From Salipiger mangrovisoli (GTDB taxonomy: Bacteria > Pseudomonadota > Alphaproteobacteria > Rhodobacterales > Rhodobacteraceae): a DNA stretch of 64,000 nt. The position numbers were made by a program, and so were the translations under genes. The notes beneath the pieces are model-generated. The model had not been told where the DNA came from. It did not search any database and was given only the letters and a program-made list of their open reading frames with translations. The stretch lies in the NCBI RefSeq assembly GCF_015223355.1, contig NZ_JADFFK010000007.1:209979-273978 (forward strand). The letters run 5' to 3'. Below are positions 55,378 to 63,919 of this stretch, piece after piece; position 1 is the stretch's first letter, and each line of letters begins with the position of its first letter.

Positions 55378-56145
55378 ATGTCCCAATCGCTTCGCCATCC
55401 GGAAATTCTCGAGATCGCCCGCCGCGACGGCAAGGTGACCGTCGAGGGGCTCGCGCAGCATTTCGGGGTCACGCTTCAGACCATCCGCCGCGATCTCAGC
55501 GAACTGGCCGACAGCGGCCGGCTTGAGCGGGTGCACGGCGGCGCGGTGCTGCCCTCGGGGACAATGAACATCGGCTACGAGGAGCGCCGGCATCTCAATA
55601 TGGAGGCCAAGACCGCCATCGCCCGCGCCTGCGCGGCGCGCATCCCGCAGGGCATCTCGCTGTTTCTCAACATCGGCACCAGTACCGAGGCGGTGGCGCG
55701 CGAGCTCTTGCACCACAAGGGGCTGATGGTGGTGACCAACAACATGAACGTCGCCAATATCCTCGTCGCCAACCCCGAGTGCGAGGTGCTGGTCAGCGGC
55801 GGCAGCCTGCGCCGCACCGATGGCGGTCTGATCGGCGCGCTGGCGACCGAGAGCATCCGGCAGTTCAAGTTCGACCTCGCCGTCATCGGGTGCTCGGCGC
55901 TGGATGCCGAGGGCGACATCCTCGATTTCGATCTTCAGGAAGTGGGTGTCAGCCGCGCCATCCTGCGCCAGTCGCGGCGCACCTTCCTCGTCGCCGACCA
56001 CACCAAGTTCCGCCGCAGCGCCCCTGCACGCATCGCCTCGCTGGCCGAGATCGACAAGTTCCTCACCGACCGGCCGCTGCCGCCGGCGCTGGCAAGTGCC
56101 TGCGAGGGGTGGGGCTGCGAGGTGGTGGTGGCCGGACGGGGCTGA
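55378..56145 (+). CDS. glpR: DeoR-family glycerol regulator
   Basis: A 255-residue repressor with a DeoR helix-turn-helix (about 18-55, VTVEGLAQHFGVTLQTIRRDLSEL) and a sugar-phosphate sensing domain with VTNNMNVANILV and GGSLRRTDGGLIG. GlpR usually releases DNA on binding glycerol 3-phosphate. ATG 55378 is chosen by family length. Divergent from glpD, with TTTCG-type repeats in between. Confidence 0.93.
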   Translation: MSQSLRHPEILEIARRDGKVTVEGLAQHFGVTLQTIRRDLSELADSGRLERVHGGAVLPSGTMNIGYEERRHLNMEAKTAIARACAARIPQGISLFLNIGTSTEAVARELLHHKGLMVVTNNMNVANILVANPECEVLVSGGSLRRTDGGLIGALATESIRQFKFDLAVIGCSALDAEGDILDFDLQEVGVSRAILRQSRRTFLVADHTKFRRSAPARIASLAEIDKFLTDRPLPPALASACEGWGCEVVVAGRG

Positions 56146-56192
56146 GCCGCGCCGCGCTTGCGCGCGGCGGTGGCGCCGCTATAGCTCGGCCC

Positions 56193-56900
56193 ATGCGTTT
56201 TGAAACCCCGCTCATTCCCGCCCGGCTGCTGCGCCGCTACAAGCGCTTCCTGGCCGATTGCCGTCTCGAGGACGGCACCGAGATCACCGCCCATGTCGCC
56301 AACCCCGGCAGCATGCTGGGCATGGCCGAGCCCGGCAGCCGGATCTGGCTGGAGCCGAACGATGACCCGAAGCGCAAGCTGAACTACGCCTGGCGGCTGA
56401 TCGAGCATGAGAGCGGCGCCTTCACCGGCGTCGACACCGGCGTGCCGAACCGCGTGCTGCGCGCGGCGCTCTCGGCCGGGCAGGTGCCGGGTCTCGAGGG
56501 CTACACGGCCGTCCGCCCCGAGGTGCGCTACGGCGAGAACAGCCGCATCGACTTCCTGCTCACCGCGCCGGGCCGCGCGGACTGCTATGTCGAGGTGAAA
56601 TCGGTGACGCTGTCTCGCGCGCCGGGACTTGCCGAGTTTCCGGACAGCGTGACCGCGCGCGGCACCAAGCATCTCGCCGAGCTCTCCACCATGGTTGCGC
56701 AGGGGCACCGTGCCGTGATGCTCTACCTCGTGCAGCGCACCGATGCCGCCGCGGTGACCCTCGCCGCCGACATCGACCCGGCCTATGCCGCGGGTTTCGC
56801 GGCGGCCATGGCGGCCGGAGTCGAAGTCCTGGCGATCGGCTGCGACATCACGCCGGCGCAGATTTGCCTCGGTGCGCCACTGCCGTTCCGCGCAGGCTGA
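56193..56900 (+). CDS. sfsA: SfsA family DNA/RNA nuclease-like protein
   Basis: A 235-residue protein of the SfsA family. Family motifs are ADCRLEDGTEITAHVANPGSM (21-41), the nuclease-like core RIDFLLTAP ... CYVEVKSVTL (with D, E and K), and FPDSVTARGTKHLAEL. E. coli SfsA was first linked to sugar fermentation and binds DNA. It lies 47 bases after glpR but has its own ATG; no operon link is needed. Confidence 0.93.
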   Translation: MRFETPLIPARLLRRYKRFLADCRLEDGTEITAHVANPGSMLGMAEPGSRIWLEPNDDPKRKLNYAWRLIEHESGAFTGVDTGVPNRVLRAALSAGQVPGLEGYTAVRPEVRYGENSRIDFLLTAPGRADCYVEVKSVTLSRAPGLAEFPDSVTARGTKHLAELSTMVAQGHRAVMLYLVQRTDAAAVTLAADIDPAYAAGFAAAMAAGVEVLAIGCDITPAQICLGAPLPFRAG

Positions 56901-56923
56901 CGGCAGCGGGTGTTCTTCTTCTA

Positions 56924-56974
56924 GGCCCAAATATCCCGGGGGAGGCCGCGTCAGCGGACGGGGGCAGAGCCCCC
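56924..56974. repeat. Intergenic hairpin element of the type common in Rhodobacteraceae
   Basis: GGCCCAAATATCCCGGGGGA is followed by GGGGGC-AGA-GCCCCC (56960-56974). I recall near-identical GGGGCAGAGCCCC hairpins next to CCCGGGGGA in many Rhodobacteraceae intergenic regions. Here it separates convergent sfsA and mscS genes and probably ends transcription. Confidence 0.6.
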
Positions 56975-57000
56975 ATCCGGGCGATCCGCCGGGCGCAGGC

Positions 57001-57900
57001 TCAGGCCAGCCGAGAGGCCGGCTCCGCGACGTTCGCGCTTTCCTCGTCATCGCGCGAGATGTGCAGCGTGCGGGTGGGGAAGGGGATGTCCACGCCGTGT
57101 GCGTCGAGCGCTTCCTTGACCTTGCGCTTCATGTCGGCCTGGAACTGGAAGAAATCGGCGCTGGCCACCCAGACGCGCACCAGGAAGTCGACGGAGCTGT
57201 CGTTCAGCGCGTTGACCTGGATGAACGGGGTGGGCTCGCCCAGGGCGCGCGGATCGGAGGTGATGGTCTCGCGGATCACCCGCTCGGCGGTGGCCAGGTT
57301 CGCGCCGTAGCCGACGCCGAAGGTCCATTCCGCCCGACGGGTCTGGTAGACCGAGTAGTTCTCGATGACGTTGCCCCAGACTTCCGAATTGGGAACGATG
57401 ATCTGGGTGTTGCTGAGACCGGCAAGCTCGGTGGTGTTGAGAGTGATGTCCTTGACGGTTCCCGAGACCCCGGCGACCGAGATGAAATCCCCGAGCTTGA
57501 TCGGACGGAAGATGATGATCATCACGCCGGCGGCGACATTCGACAGCGTGCCCTGGAGCGCCAGCCCGACGGCAAGACCCGCGGCCCCCAGCGCGGCGAT
57601 CACCGAGGTGGTCTGCACGCCGAAGGTGTTGAGCACCACGAGGATGGTGAAGATCATCACCGTGTAGCGGGCGATATTGCCAAGGAAGTTGAAGAGCGTG
57701 TCGTCGAGCCGGGCGCTGCGCGCCGACATACCTGTGATGCGCCCCTTCACCCAGCGGCCGATGAACAGCCCCACCAGCAGCAGCACGATCGCCGCCACGA
57801 CGTTGCCGAGCATGCTCGCCAGGAAATCCAGTGTGAACACGTCGGACAGCGACGTGCCGTTGTAAATGTCGGTGTTCAAGACTTCGTTGATACTGTCCAT
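57001..57900 (-). CDS. Small-conductance mechanosensitive channel (MscS type)
   Basis: A 299-residue inner-membrane channel that opens on membrane tension and protects from osmotic down-shock. Three helices: about 24-44, 65-85 and the pore helix GAAGLAVGLALQGTLSNVAA (100s), followed by the beta domain IFRPIKLGDFISVAG and the C-terminal cage. ATG 57900 is chosen because the family begins there and GAGG is 5 bases upstream. Confidence 0.93.
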   Translation of the reverse strand: MDSINEVLNTDIYNGTSLSDVFTLDFLASMLGNVVAAIVLLLVGLFIGRWVKGRITGMSARSARLDDTLFNFLGNIARYTVMIFTILVVLNTFGVQTTSVIAALGAAGLAVGLALQGTLSNVAAGVMIIIFRPIKLGDFISVAGVSGTVKDITLNTTELAGLSNTQIIVPNSEVWGNVIENYSVYQTRRAEWTFGVGYGANLATAERVIRETITSDPRALGEPTPFIQVNALNDSSVDFLVRVWVASADFFQFQADMKRKVKEALDAHGVDIPFPTRTLHISRDDEESANVAEPASRLA

Positions 57901-58147
57901 TGTGCCTCGTTGGTCCTTCTTGCGGCCTGCGCCTGTCTCGCGCGCCGCTGCGTCCGGCGCGTCTTTCGGTCGGTTCTGCCTGATCCCCTTCAGGCGGGCT
58001 TGGGCGATGCCGGGGCGCTGCGGCCGTCGTGAGAGCCGCGTGGCGTCCCGCCTCGCGGGACTTAACGCCGGGACATGCCATTGCGTTCCCCTGCCATCCT
58101 CTGGCAATGAAACGCAACACGCATTAAGTATTGAAGGGAAGAGACCA

Positions 58148-58975
58148 ATGGAGCGCCCCGTCTTGAAAAATGACACGAGCGGCCGTCTCACCCGCGACGG
58201 CATCCGCATTCACGAAACCGCCGATTTTGACGGCATGCACAAGGCTGGCGCGCTGGCCGCGAAGATCCTCGACGATCTCGCGCCGATGGTCGAGCCCGGC
58301 CAGACCACCGGCGCGATCGACGACTTCATCCGCAACGCGGTGGAGGAGGCGGGCGCGGTTTCCGCGACGATCGGCTACAAGGGCTATCAGCACGCCAGCT
58401 GCATCTCGATCAACCACGTGGTCTGCCACGGCATCCCCGGCGACAAGAAGCTGAAGGATGGCGACATCCTCAATGTCGATGTCACGGTGATCGTCGATGG
58501 CTGGTACGGCGACACCTCGCGCATGTACGTGGCCGGCAAGCTTTCGCGCAAGACCGAGCGGCTGATCCAGGTGACCCACGATGCGCTGATGCTGGGCATC
58601 GAGGCGGTGAAGCCGGGCAACACCTTCGGCGACATCGGTAATGCCATCCAGACCTATGTCGAGGCGCAGCGCATGTCGGTGGTGCGCGACTTCTGCGGCC
58701 ACGGGCTCGGCCGGGTGTTCCACGCCGCGCCCAACGTGCTGCACTACGGCCGTCCCGGCACCGGGCCTGTGCTGGAAGAGGGCATGTTCTTCACCATCGA
58801 GCCGATGGTCAACCTCGGCCGCCCCGAGACCAAGGTTCTGGCCGACGACTGGACCGCGGTGACCCGCGACAAGTCGCTCTCGGCGCAGTTCGAGCATTCG
58901 GTTGGCGTGACCGCCGACGGGGCCGAGATTTTCACCCTTTCGCCGGGCGGCAAGTTCCACCCGACCTGGGGCTGA
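58148..58975 (+). CDS. map: Methionine aminopeptidase, type I
   Basis: Removes the initiator methionine from new proteins. 275 residues with the pita-bread fold and its five metal ligands: two Asp in the LNVDVTVIVDGWYGDTSRMY region, His in DFCGHGLGRVFH, and Glu in FTIEPMVN and FEHSV. ATG 58148 follows GGGAAGAG. Divergent from mscS and terminated by a strong hairpin. Confidence 0.96.
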   Translation: MERPVLKNDTSGRLTRDGIRIHETADFDGMHKAGALAAKILDDLAPMVEPGQTTGAIDDFIRNAVEEAGAVSATIGYKGYQHASCISINHVVCHGIPGDKKLKDGDILNVDVTVIVDGWYGDTSRMYVAGKLSRKTERLIQVTHDALMLGIEAVKPGNTFGDIGNAIQTYVEAQRMSVVRDFCGHGLGRVFHAAPNVLHYGRPGTGPVLEEGMFFTIEPMVNLGRPETKVLADDWTAVTRDKSLSAQFEHSVGVTADGAEIFTLSPGGKFHPTWG

Positions 58976-58997
58976 CGCCCCTCCAAAAGATCAAGGC

Positions 58998-59033
58998 AAA
59001 CCGGGCGCGCTCTCGCAGAGTCGCGCCCGGTTT
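58998..59033. terminator. Bidirectional terminator between map and the aldehyde dehydrogenase gene
   Basis: AAACCGGGCGCG / CGCGCCCGGTTT, perfect 12-bp stem with a 12-base loop, with A and T runs at the outer ends, between convergent genes. Confidence 0.88.
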
Positions 59034-59038
59034 CCGTC

Positions 59039-60517
59039 TCAGCGCATCACGAAGGGATTGGCCATCGGCTCGGCCGAGGTGTTGATCCAGGTCGTGCGCG
59101 TGCGGGTGTAGTCCTTGATCGCCTCCATTCCCGCCTCTCGCCCGTATCCCGAGTCGCCGAAGCCGCCGAAGGGCGCGATGGGCGAGATCGCCCGGTAGGT
59201 GTTCACCCAGCAGATCCCCGCACGCAGCCGCCCGGAAACCCGGTGGGCGCGGGCGAGATTCTGGGTGAAGATCCCCGAGCCGAGGCCGTAAAGGCTGTCA
59301 TTTGCCAGCGCGACCGCCTCTTCCTCGGTGTCGAAGGGCAGCAGCGACATGACCGGGCCGAACATCTCGGTGTGCAGCGTGGCGATCTCCGGCGAGGGGC
59401 AGTCCACCAGCGTCGGTGCGATATAGTTGCCCGGCCGGTCCAGCGCCGCACCGCCGAAGCGCAGCGTCGCGCCCTGCGCCTGTGCCGCCTCCAGCGTCCT
59501 GCCGATCAGCTCCACCTGTGCCCGCGTGCAGAGCGGCCCCATGTGGCTCGCCGCGTCGAGCGGATCGCCGACGACGATGCCCTGCGCCTTCTCGGTGATC
59601 TTCGCCACCAGCGCCTCGAAGATGCTGCGCTGCACGAGCCCGCGCGATCCGGCCACGCAGCTCTGCCCGGAAGCCCCGAAGTTGCCCGCGATCAGCGCAT
59701 TGGCCGCCCCCTCGAGATCGGCGTCCTCGAAGACGAGGATCGGGGACTTGCCTCCAAGTTCGAGCGTCGTGACCGCGAAATTCTCGGCCGAGTTGCGGAT
59801 CACCTGGCGCGCGGTCTCCGGCCCGCCGGTGAAGGCGATGCGGTCCACCCCGGGGTGGACCGTCAGCGGGATGGCGCAGCCTGCGGCGTCGCCGGTGATC
59901 ACCGAAACCACGCCGGGCGGGAAGCCCGCCGCGTCGATCAGCCGGGCAAACTCCAGCATCGGCACCGGGGCCACCTCCGAGGCCTTCAGCACCACGGTGC
60001 AGCCCGCCGCCAGCGCCGGGCCGAGCTTGGTCGCGGTGAGGAACATCTGCGCGTTCCACGGCACCACCGCGGCGACCACGCCGATCGGCAGGGGCTTGGT
60101 GAAAACGTGCATGTCCGGCTTGTCGATCGGCAGCACCGCGCCCTCGATCTTGTCGGCGAGCCCGGCGTAGTAGCGGTAGTAGTCGGCGACATAGGCGGTC
60201 TGGCTGGCGGTCTCGGCCAGCAGCTTGCCGCTGTCGGTGGTCTCGAGGCGCCCCAGCTCCTGCGCGTGCTGCTCTACGAGGTCGGCCAGCCGGTAGAGCA
60301 GCTTGCCCCGCGCGGTCTGGCTGAGATCGCGCCACTTGGGATCGTCCAGCGCCCGGCGGGCGGCGGTTACGGCGCGGTCCACGTCGGCGGGCGCGGCGCA
60401 GGCAAAGCGGGCCCAGGTTTCGCCAGTGGCGGGGTTCTCGGTTGCTAGGGTCTTGCCCGTCGCGCCCTCGCAGAAGGCGCCGTCGATGTAGAGTTGGTAG
60501 TGCGGCAGGTCGGTCAT
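59039..60517 (-). CDS. NAD(P)-dependent aldehyde dehydrogenase
   Basis: A 492-residue aldehyde dehydrogenase. Catalytic C287 (GQSCVAGSR), general base E253 (LELGGKSP) and N155 (VPWNAQMF) are present. ATG 60517 is favoured over a TTG one codon earlier; GAGG lies upstream. Last gene of a four-gene operon with a flavin monooxygenase, a hydrolase and an AA_synth protein, so it probably oxidises an aldehyde released by those enzymes. Substrate unknown. Confidence 0.92.
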   Translation of the reverse strand: MTDLPHYQLYIDGAFCEGATGKTLATENPATGETWARFACAAPADVDRAVTAARRALDDPKWRDLSQTARGKLLYRLADLVEQHAQELGRLETTDSGKLLAETASQTAYVADYYRYYAGLADKIEGAVLPIDKPDMHVFTKPLPIGVVAAVVPWNAQMFLTATKLGPALAAGCTVVLKASEVAPVPMLEFARLIDAAGFPPGVVSVITGDAAGCAIPLTVHPGVDRIAFTGGPETARQVIRNSAENFAVTTLELGGKSPILVFEDADLEGAANALIAGNFGASGQSCVAGSRGLVQRSIFEALVAKITEKAQGIVVGDPLDAASHMGPLCTRAQVELIGRTLEAAQAQGATLRFGGAALDRPGNYIAPTLVDCPSPEIATLHTEMFGPVMSLLPFDTEEEAVALANDSLYGLGSGIFTQNLARAHRVSGRLRAGICWVNTYRAISPIAPFGGFGDSGYGREAGMEAIKDYTRTRTTWINTSAEPMANPFVMR

Positions 60518-60526
60518 CAAAGCTCC

Positions 60527-61561
60527 TCAGGCAAAGGCGGGCAGGACGTCATCAAGGAAGCGCGCCAGCGAGTCGCGCTTGCGCTGGTGGCTCATGCCGC
60601 TGTCGATCCAGAACGAGAACTCGTCGTAGCCGAGATCCTCGTAGCGACGGATCTTGTCGATCACTTCCTTCTTGGTGCCGATGGTCAGGTCACGCGCGAG
60701 CTTCTCGGGAGCCATGAGGTTGTTCCCGGCGATCTCCTCCTCGCTCAGTGCCTCGATCAGCCCGTTGCGGACCGGGCGCTTGTTCTGGAACCAGGCCCCG
60801 AAATAGCAGTAGTAGCGCGAGATTTCGCGGGCGGCCTGCGCCACGTCCTCGGCATCGCGGCCGACGTAGGTGTGGTGCAGCAGCATGATCTTGGGGGTCC
60901 TGCCGGGGGTCTCGGCTCGGGCGGCGTCGAAACGGGCCTTCAGCGCGGTGATCTCTTCCATCCCCTGCCAGAGCGGCGTGACCTGGATGTTGAAACCGCT
61001 GGCGACGCCGAACTGATGGCTGGCCTCCTCGCGCGCGGCGATCCAGATCGGCGGGCCACCCGCCTGCACCGCCTTCGGCACAGCGGTGGTGGCGGGGAAG
61101 CTGTAGAACTGACCCTCGTGCGTGCAATCCCCGGCCCAAAGCTGCGGCAGCAGCGGCGCGGTCTCGCGCATTCGAGCGCCCGCCTGCGCCGCGTCGAGAC
61201 CGGGCATCATCCGCTCGTACTCGAAGCTGTAGGCGCCGCGGGCGATGCCCAGCTCGAGCCGCCCGCCGGTGATGAGATCGGTGGCCGCGGCCTCTCCGGC
61301 CAGCCGGATCGGGTGCCAGAAGGGGGCGATCACCGTGCCGGTGCCAAGGCGCACGTTCTTCGTGTGATGCGCAAGATCGACGATCGACAGGAAGGGGTTT
61401 GGCGCGATGGTAAACTCCATGCCGTGGTGCTCGCCGGTCCAGATCGCGCGCATGCCGCCCTCGTCGGCCATCTTGCAGATCGAAAGGAACTCCTCGTGCA
61501 GCACCGCGTGGGGCTGATCCGGGGTAAGGCGCTCCATATGGGCAAAGAGAGAGAACTCCAT
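60527..61561 (-). CDS. Luciferase-like (LLM) flavin-dependent oxidoreductase
   Basis: A 344-residue TIM-barrel monooxygenase of the bacterial luciferase family, needing reduced FMN from a separate reductase. Typical stretches: WTGEHHGMEFTIAPNPFLSI (41-60), GTVIAPFWHPIRLAGEAAATDLITGGRLELGIARG (about 75-110) and GTKKEVIDKI. Such enzymes open C-S, C-N or C-C bonds oxidatively. Nine bases lie between it and the aldehyde dehydrogenase gene. No flavin reductase is visible in the window. Confidence 0.9.
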   Translation of the reverse strand: MEFSLFAHMERLTPDQPHAVLHEEFLSICKMADEGGMRAIWTGEHHGMEFTIAPNPFLSIVDLAHHTKNVRLGTGTVIAPFWHPIRLAGEAAATDLITGGRLELGIARGAYSFEYERMMPGLDAAQAGARMRETAPLLPQLWAGDCTHEGQFYSFPATTAVPKAVQAGGPPIWIAAREEASHQFGVASGFNIQVTPLWQGMEEITALKARFDAARAETPGRTPKIMLLHHTYVGRDAEDVAQAAREISRYYCYFGAWFQNKRPVRNGLIEALSEEEIAGNNLMAPEKLARDLTIGTKKEVIDKIRRYEDLGYDEFSFWIDSGMSHQRKRDSLARFLDDVLPAFA

Positions 61562-61564
61562 GAC

Positions 61565-62365
61565 TCAGCTCCTTTGGGCTCGGGGGTGCAGGCTCGCCTC
61601 GAAAAGGCGGGTGAGTTCGGCGGTGACCGCGTCGGCGTGGGTCATCGGCATCATGTGTGCGGCCTCGGGCTGCACCACGGCGCGGCCCTTCGGCGCGAGA
61701 TCGGCCATGGCGCGCGACATGGCGGGCGTGGAGTTGGGCTCCAGCGCGCCGGTCATGAACAGCGCCGGACAGGCGAGGCCGCGCAGCGTGTCATCCGCGG
61801 GGCCGTCCTCGGCGGCGAAGATCCGGTAGGCGGCGCGGTAGCCCTCGGGATCGACATCGGTCAGCCAGTCGCGGCAGGCGGCACGGGCAGGGCTTTCGGC
61901 GGCACCGAACCATCGGGTGAGCGTCGGCTCGGGATCGCCGGTGCCACGCCCATCCAGCTGCGCCGCACGGTCCGCCACGGCCTGCCGGGCGTCCGGGCTG
62001 CGGCGGTAGATGGCGTTGAGGCAGCCGATGCCTGCCACGCGGTCCGGCGCGATCCGTGCCAGCTCGGCGGCGATCATCGCGCCCATGGAATGCCCGGCGA
62101 TCAGGCTCGGACCTTGCAGCGCCGCGGCGATGCGCGCGGCAAAGTCCCGCAGGGTGGTCTCGCCGCTGCCGCGGCTGCCGCCATGGCCCGGCATGTCCAC
62201 TGCCGTCACCCGGCAGTTCCCGGCCAGCGCAGCAAGCTGCGCACCCCAGGCCTCGGCCCGCAGGCCGACGCCGTGGATCAGCAACACGCGCGGGCCCGAC
62301 GTACCCGCGACGATCCCCGCCAGCCCGCCGCCGAGGTCAGACCGCGGCCGGGTTTTCCAGGTCAT
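61565..62365 (-). CDS. Alpha/beta hydrolase
   Basis: A 266-residue serine hydrolase. The nucleophile elbow GHSMGAM (about 93-99), the oxyanion HGVGLRAEAWG segment and a C-terminal H in PEAAHMMPMT complete a plausible Ser-Asp-His triad. It overlaps the upstream gene by 29 bases, so translation is coupled. Likely cleaves an ester, lactone or C-C bond in the same unknown pathway. Confidence 0.87.
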   Translation of the reverse strand: MTWKTRPRSDLGGGLAGIVAGTSGPRVLLIHGVGLRAEAWGAQLAALAGNCRVTAVDMPGHGGSRGSGETTLRDFAARIAAALQGPSLIAGHSMGAMIAAELARIAPDRVAGIGCLNAIYRRSPDARQAVADRAAQLDGRGTGDPEPTLTRWFGAAESPARAACRDWLTDVDPEGYRAAYRIFAAEDGPADDTLRGLACPALFMTGALEPNSTPAMSRAMADLAPKGRAVVQPEAAHMMPMTHADAVTAELTRLFEASLHPRAQRS

Positions 62366-62936
62366 GGCCGAGGTCCTTCAGGTCCTGGTAGCGGTCGCCG
62401 ATGCGGTGGTGCGGGCGGCCCCCGGTAGCGGCGCCGAGCACCACGACGATCTCGTCGTCGCGCGGCGCGTCGGGAATCGAGAACTGGATGGTCAGGTAGT
62501 GCGAGCGCCGCCCGGCGTCGTTCTTGTCCATCAGCGGCACCATGATCGGCGCGTTCGCGCCGCCGCGGGTGTTGGTGAAGGCAAGGTAGCTCTTGGCCTC
62601 CACCGCCTGGCGGTAATGGTTGCCAAAGCGCAACGTGTGGATCAGCCCCGAGGCATGTTCGATCTCGCCATCAAGTCCGACCACGGCGGCCTTGCCATAG
62701 GCCTCGATCGCCTCGCCGCTGCCGCCGAGCGCGATCATCCGCCGCGTCATCAACTCGCCCAGAACCGGACCATAGGCGCGGATCTCGGGGCCTAGGTCCT
62801 CGACGTAGCGCCCGGCCCAGGGATTGCGCACCACCGCGGCCACGGCGAACATGCGCCAGGGCATTGCCGCGGGGCGGAAGCCCTCGATCAGCACCTCTTC
62901 GTCATAAGTCACGATCTTGCGTATTTCCGGCGTCAT
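62337..62936 (-). CDS. AA_synth / DUF1185 family protein
   Basis: A 199-residue protein with the features of the 'amino acid synthesis' family: opening MTPEIRKIVTYDEEVLIEGF, then VVRNPWAGRYVEDL, GKAAVVGLDGEIEHASGLIHT and GGANAPIMVPLMDKNDAG. The biochemical function of this family is not established, as far as I know. It is the first gene of the operon (AGGAG before the ATG) and divergent from a LysR gene. Confidence 0.85.
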   Translation of the reverse strand: MTPEIRKIVTYDEEVLIEGFRPAAMPWRMFAVAAVVRNPWAGRYVEDLGPEIRAYGPVLGELMTRRMIALGGSGEAIEAYGKAAVVGLDGEIEHASGLIHTLRFGNHYRQAVEAKSYLAFTNTRGGANAPIMVPLMDKNDAGRRSHYLTIQFSIPDAPRDDEIVVVLGAATGGRPHHRIGDRYQDLKDLGHDLENPAAV

Positions 62937-63012
62937 TCACCCACTCCTATTCGCTATCCCAGTGTGTTTCGCAGAGGGACGGTTTGACAAACGTGGAAAA
63001 CGCGGTCTTATC

Positions 63013-63029
63013 CATTAGTCCTGCTAATG
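63013..63029. promoter_or_regulatory. Candidate LysR operator
   Basis: CATTAG-TCCTG-CTAATG is a perfect palindrome of 17 bp with a T-N11-A core (63015-63027), 10 bases before the LysR start in the divergent promoter, where LysR proteins usually bind. Confidence 0.68.
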
Positions 63030-63039
63030 AAGGTGTGGA

Positions 63040-63888
63040 ATGGCCCGATCCCTGCCGCCCGTCGCCTGGTTCCGCGCCTTCGAGGCGGCCGCCCGGCACC
63101 TCAGCTTTACGGCTGCGGCGGAAGAAATCGGCATGACGCAATCGGCGGTCAGCCAGCAGATCAAGGCGTTGGAAACGCGCTTCGGAGCCGAACTCTTCGC
63201 CCGCAAGCCGCGCGGGCTCGCGCTGACCGACGCCGGGCGCAAGCTGATGCCGCAGGTCGGCGCGGCGCTCGAGATGCTGCAGGCGGCAACGCTGGCGCTC
63301 GACGGCCCGCCCGAGGCCGAACTGTTGACCGTGGCCAGTTCCGTCAGCGTGGCAAGCTGGGTGATTGCGCCGCATCTGCCGGATTTCCACCGCCGCCATC
63401 CCGAGGTCCGCATCCGGTTCGCCAGCGCCATCTGGCCCGAGGACTTCCGCAGCGCCATGGCAGACGTCGAAATCCGCTTCGGCTCGCAGCGGCAGGTCGG
63501 GCAGAGCGCGCTGCCGCTGGAACCGAGCGAGCTGGTTGCGCTGAAATCGCCGCAGCTCGACGCCCCTCTTGAGGCTCTGCCGCTGATCGAATCCGTCGGC
63601 ACCTCGGTCGGCTGGGACGCCTTCGGCGCGGCACATGGCCTCGGGTCGCTGCGCCCCCGGCTCTACGTGGATTCCTACGGCATGGCGCTGCACCTGGCGG
63701 CAGGCGGCAGCGGCGTCGCTCTGGTCAGCGCGCTGCTCGGGCGCGATGCCGAGGCCTCGGGGCAGCTTGTCCGTGCGCACGCCGGAAGCATCGCTCCGCG
63801 CGAAGGTTACTACATCGCGGTGCGCGAAGGCGTGCCCGCGGCGCGGGCCTTCGCGGCTTGGCTCGAAGAGCGTCTGATGGCGGGCTGA
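63040..63888 (+). CDS. LysR-family transcriptional regulator
   Basis: A 282-residue LysR protein of the GcvA-like kind: winged helix (about 8-65, LSFTAAAEEIGMTQSAVSQQIKALE) and a periplasmic-binding-like effector domain. Divergent from the AA_synth / monooxygenase operon across about 100 bases, so it is the likely regulator, responding to the pathway substrate. Confidence 0.92.
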   Translation: MARSLPPVAWFRAFEAAARHLSFTAAAEEIGMTQSAVSQQIKALETRFGAELFARKPRGLALTDAGRKLMPQVGAALEMLQAATLALDGPPEAELLTVASSVSVASWVIAPHLPDFHRRHPEVRIRFASAIWPEDFRSAMADVEIRFGSQRQVGQSALPLEPSELVALKSPQLDAPLEALPLIESVGTSVGWDAFGAAHGLGSLRPRLYVDSYGMALHLAAGGSGVALVSALLGRDAEASGQLVRAHAGSIAPREGYYIAVREGVPAARAFAAWLEERLMAG

Positions 63889-63910
63889 GGCGGCGCCGAT
63901 GTGCGCCGCC
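63889..63910. terminator. Hairpin between convergent genes
   Basis: GGCGGCGC-CGATGT-GCGCCGCC, perfect 8-bp stem directly after the LysR stop. No T run follows, so it is a weak terminator at best. Confidence 0.5.
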
Positions 63911-63919
63911 CCGCTGGGC

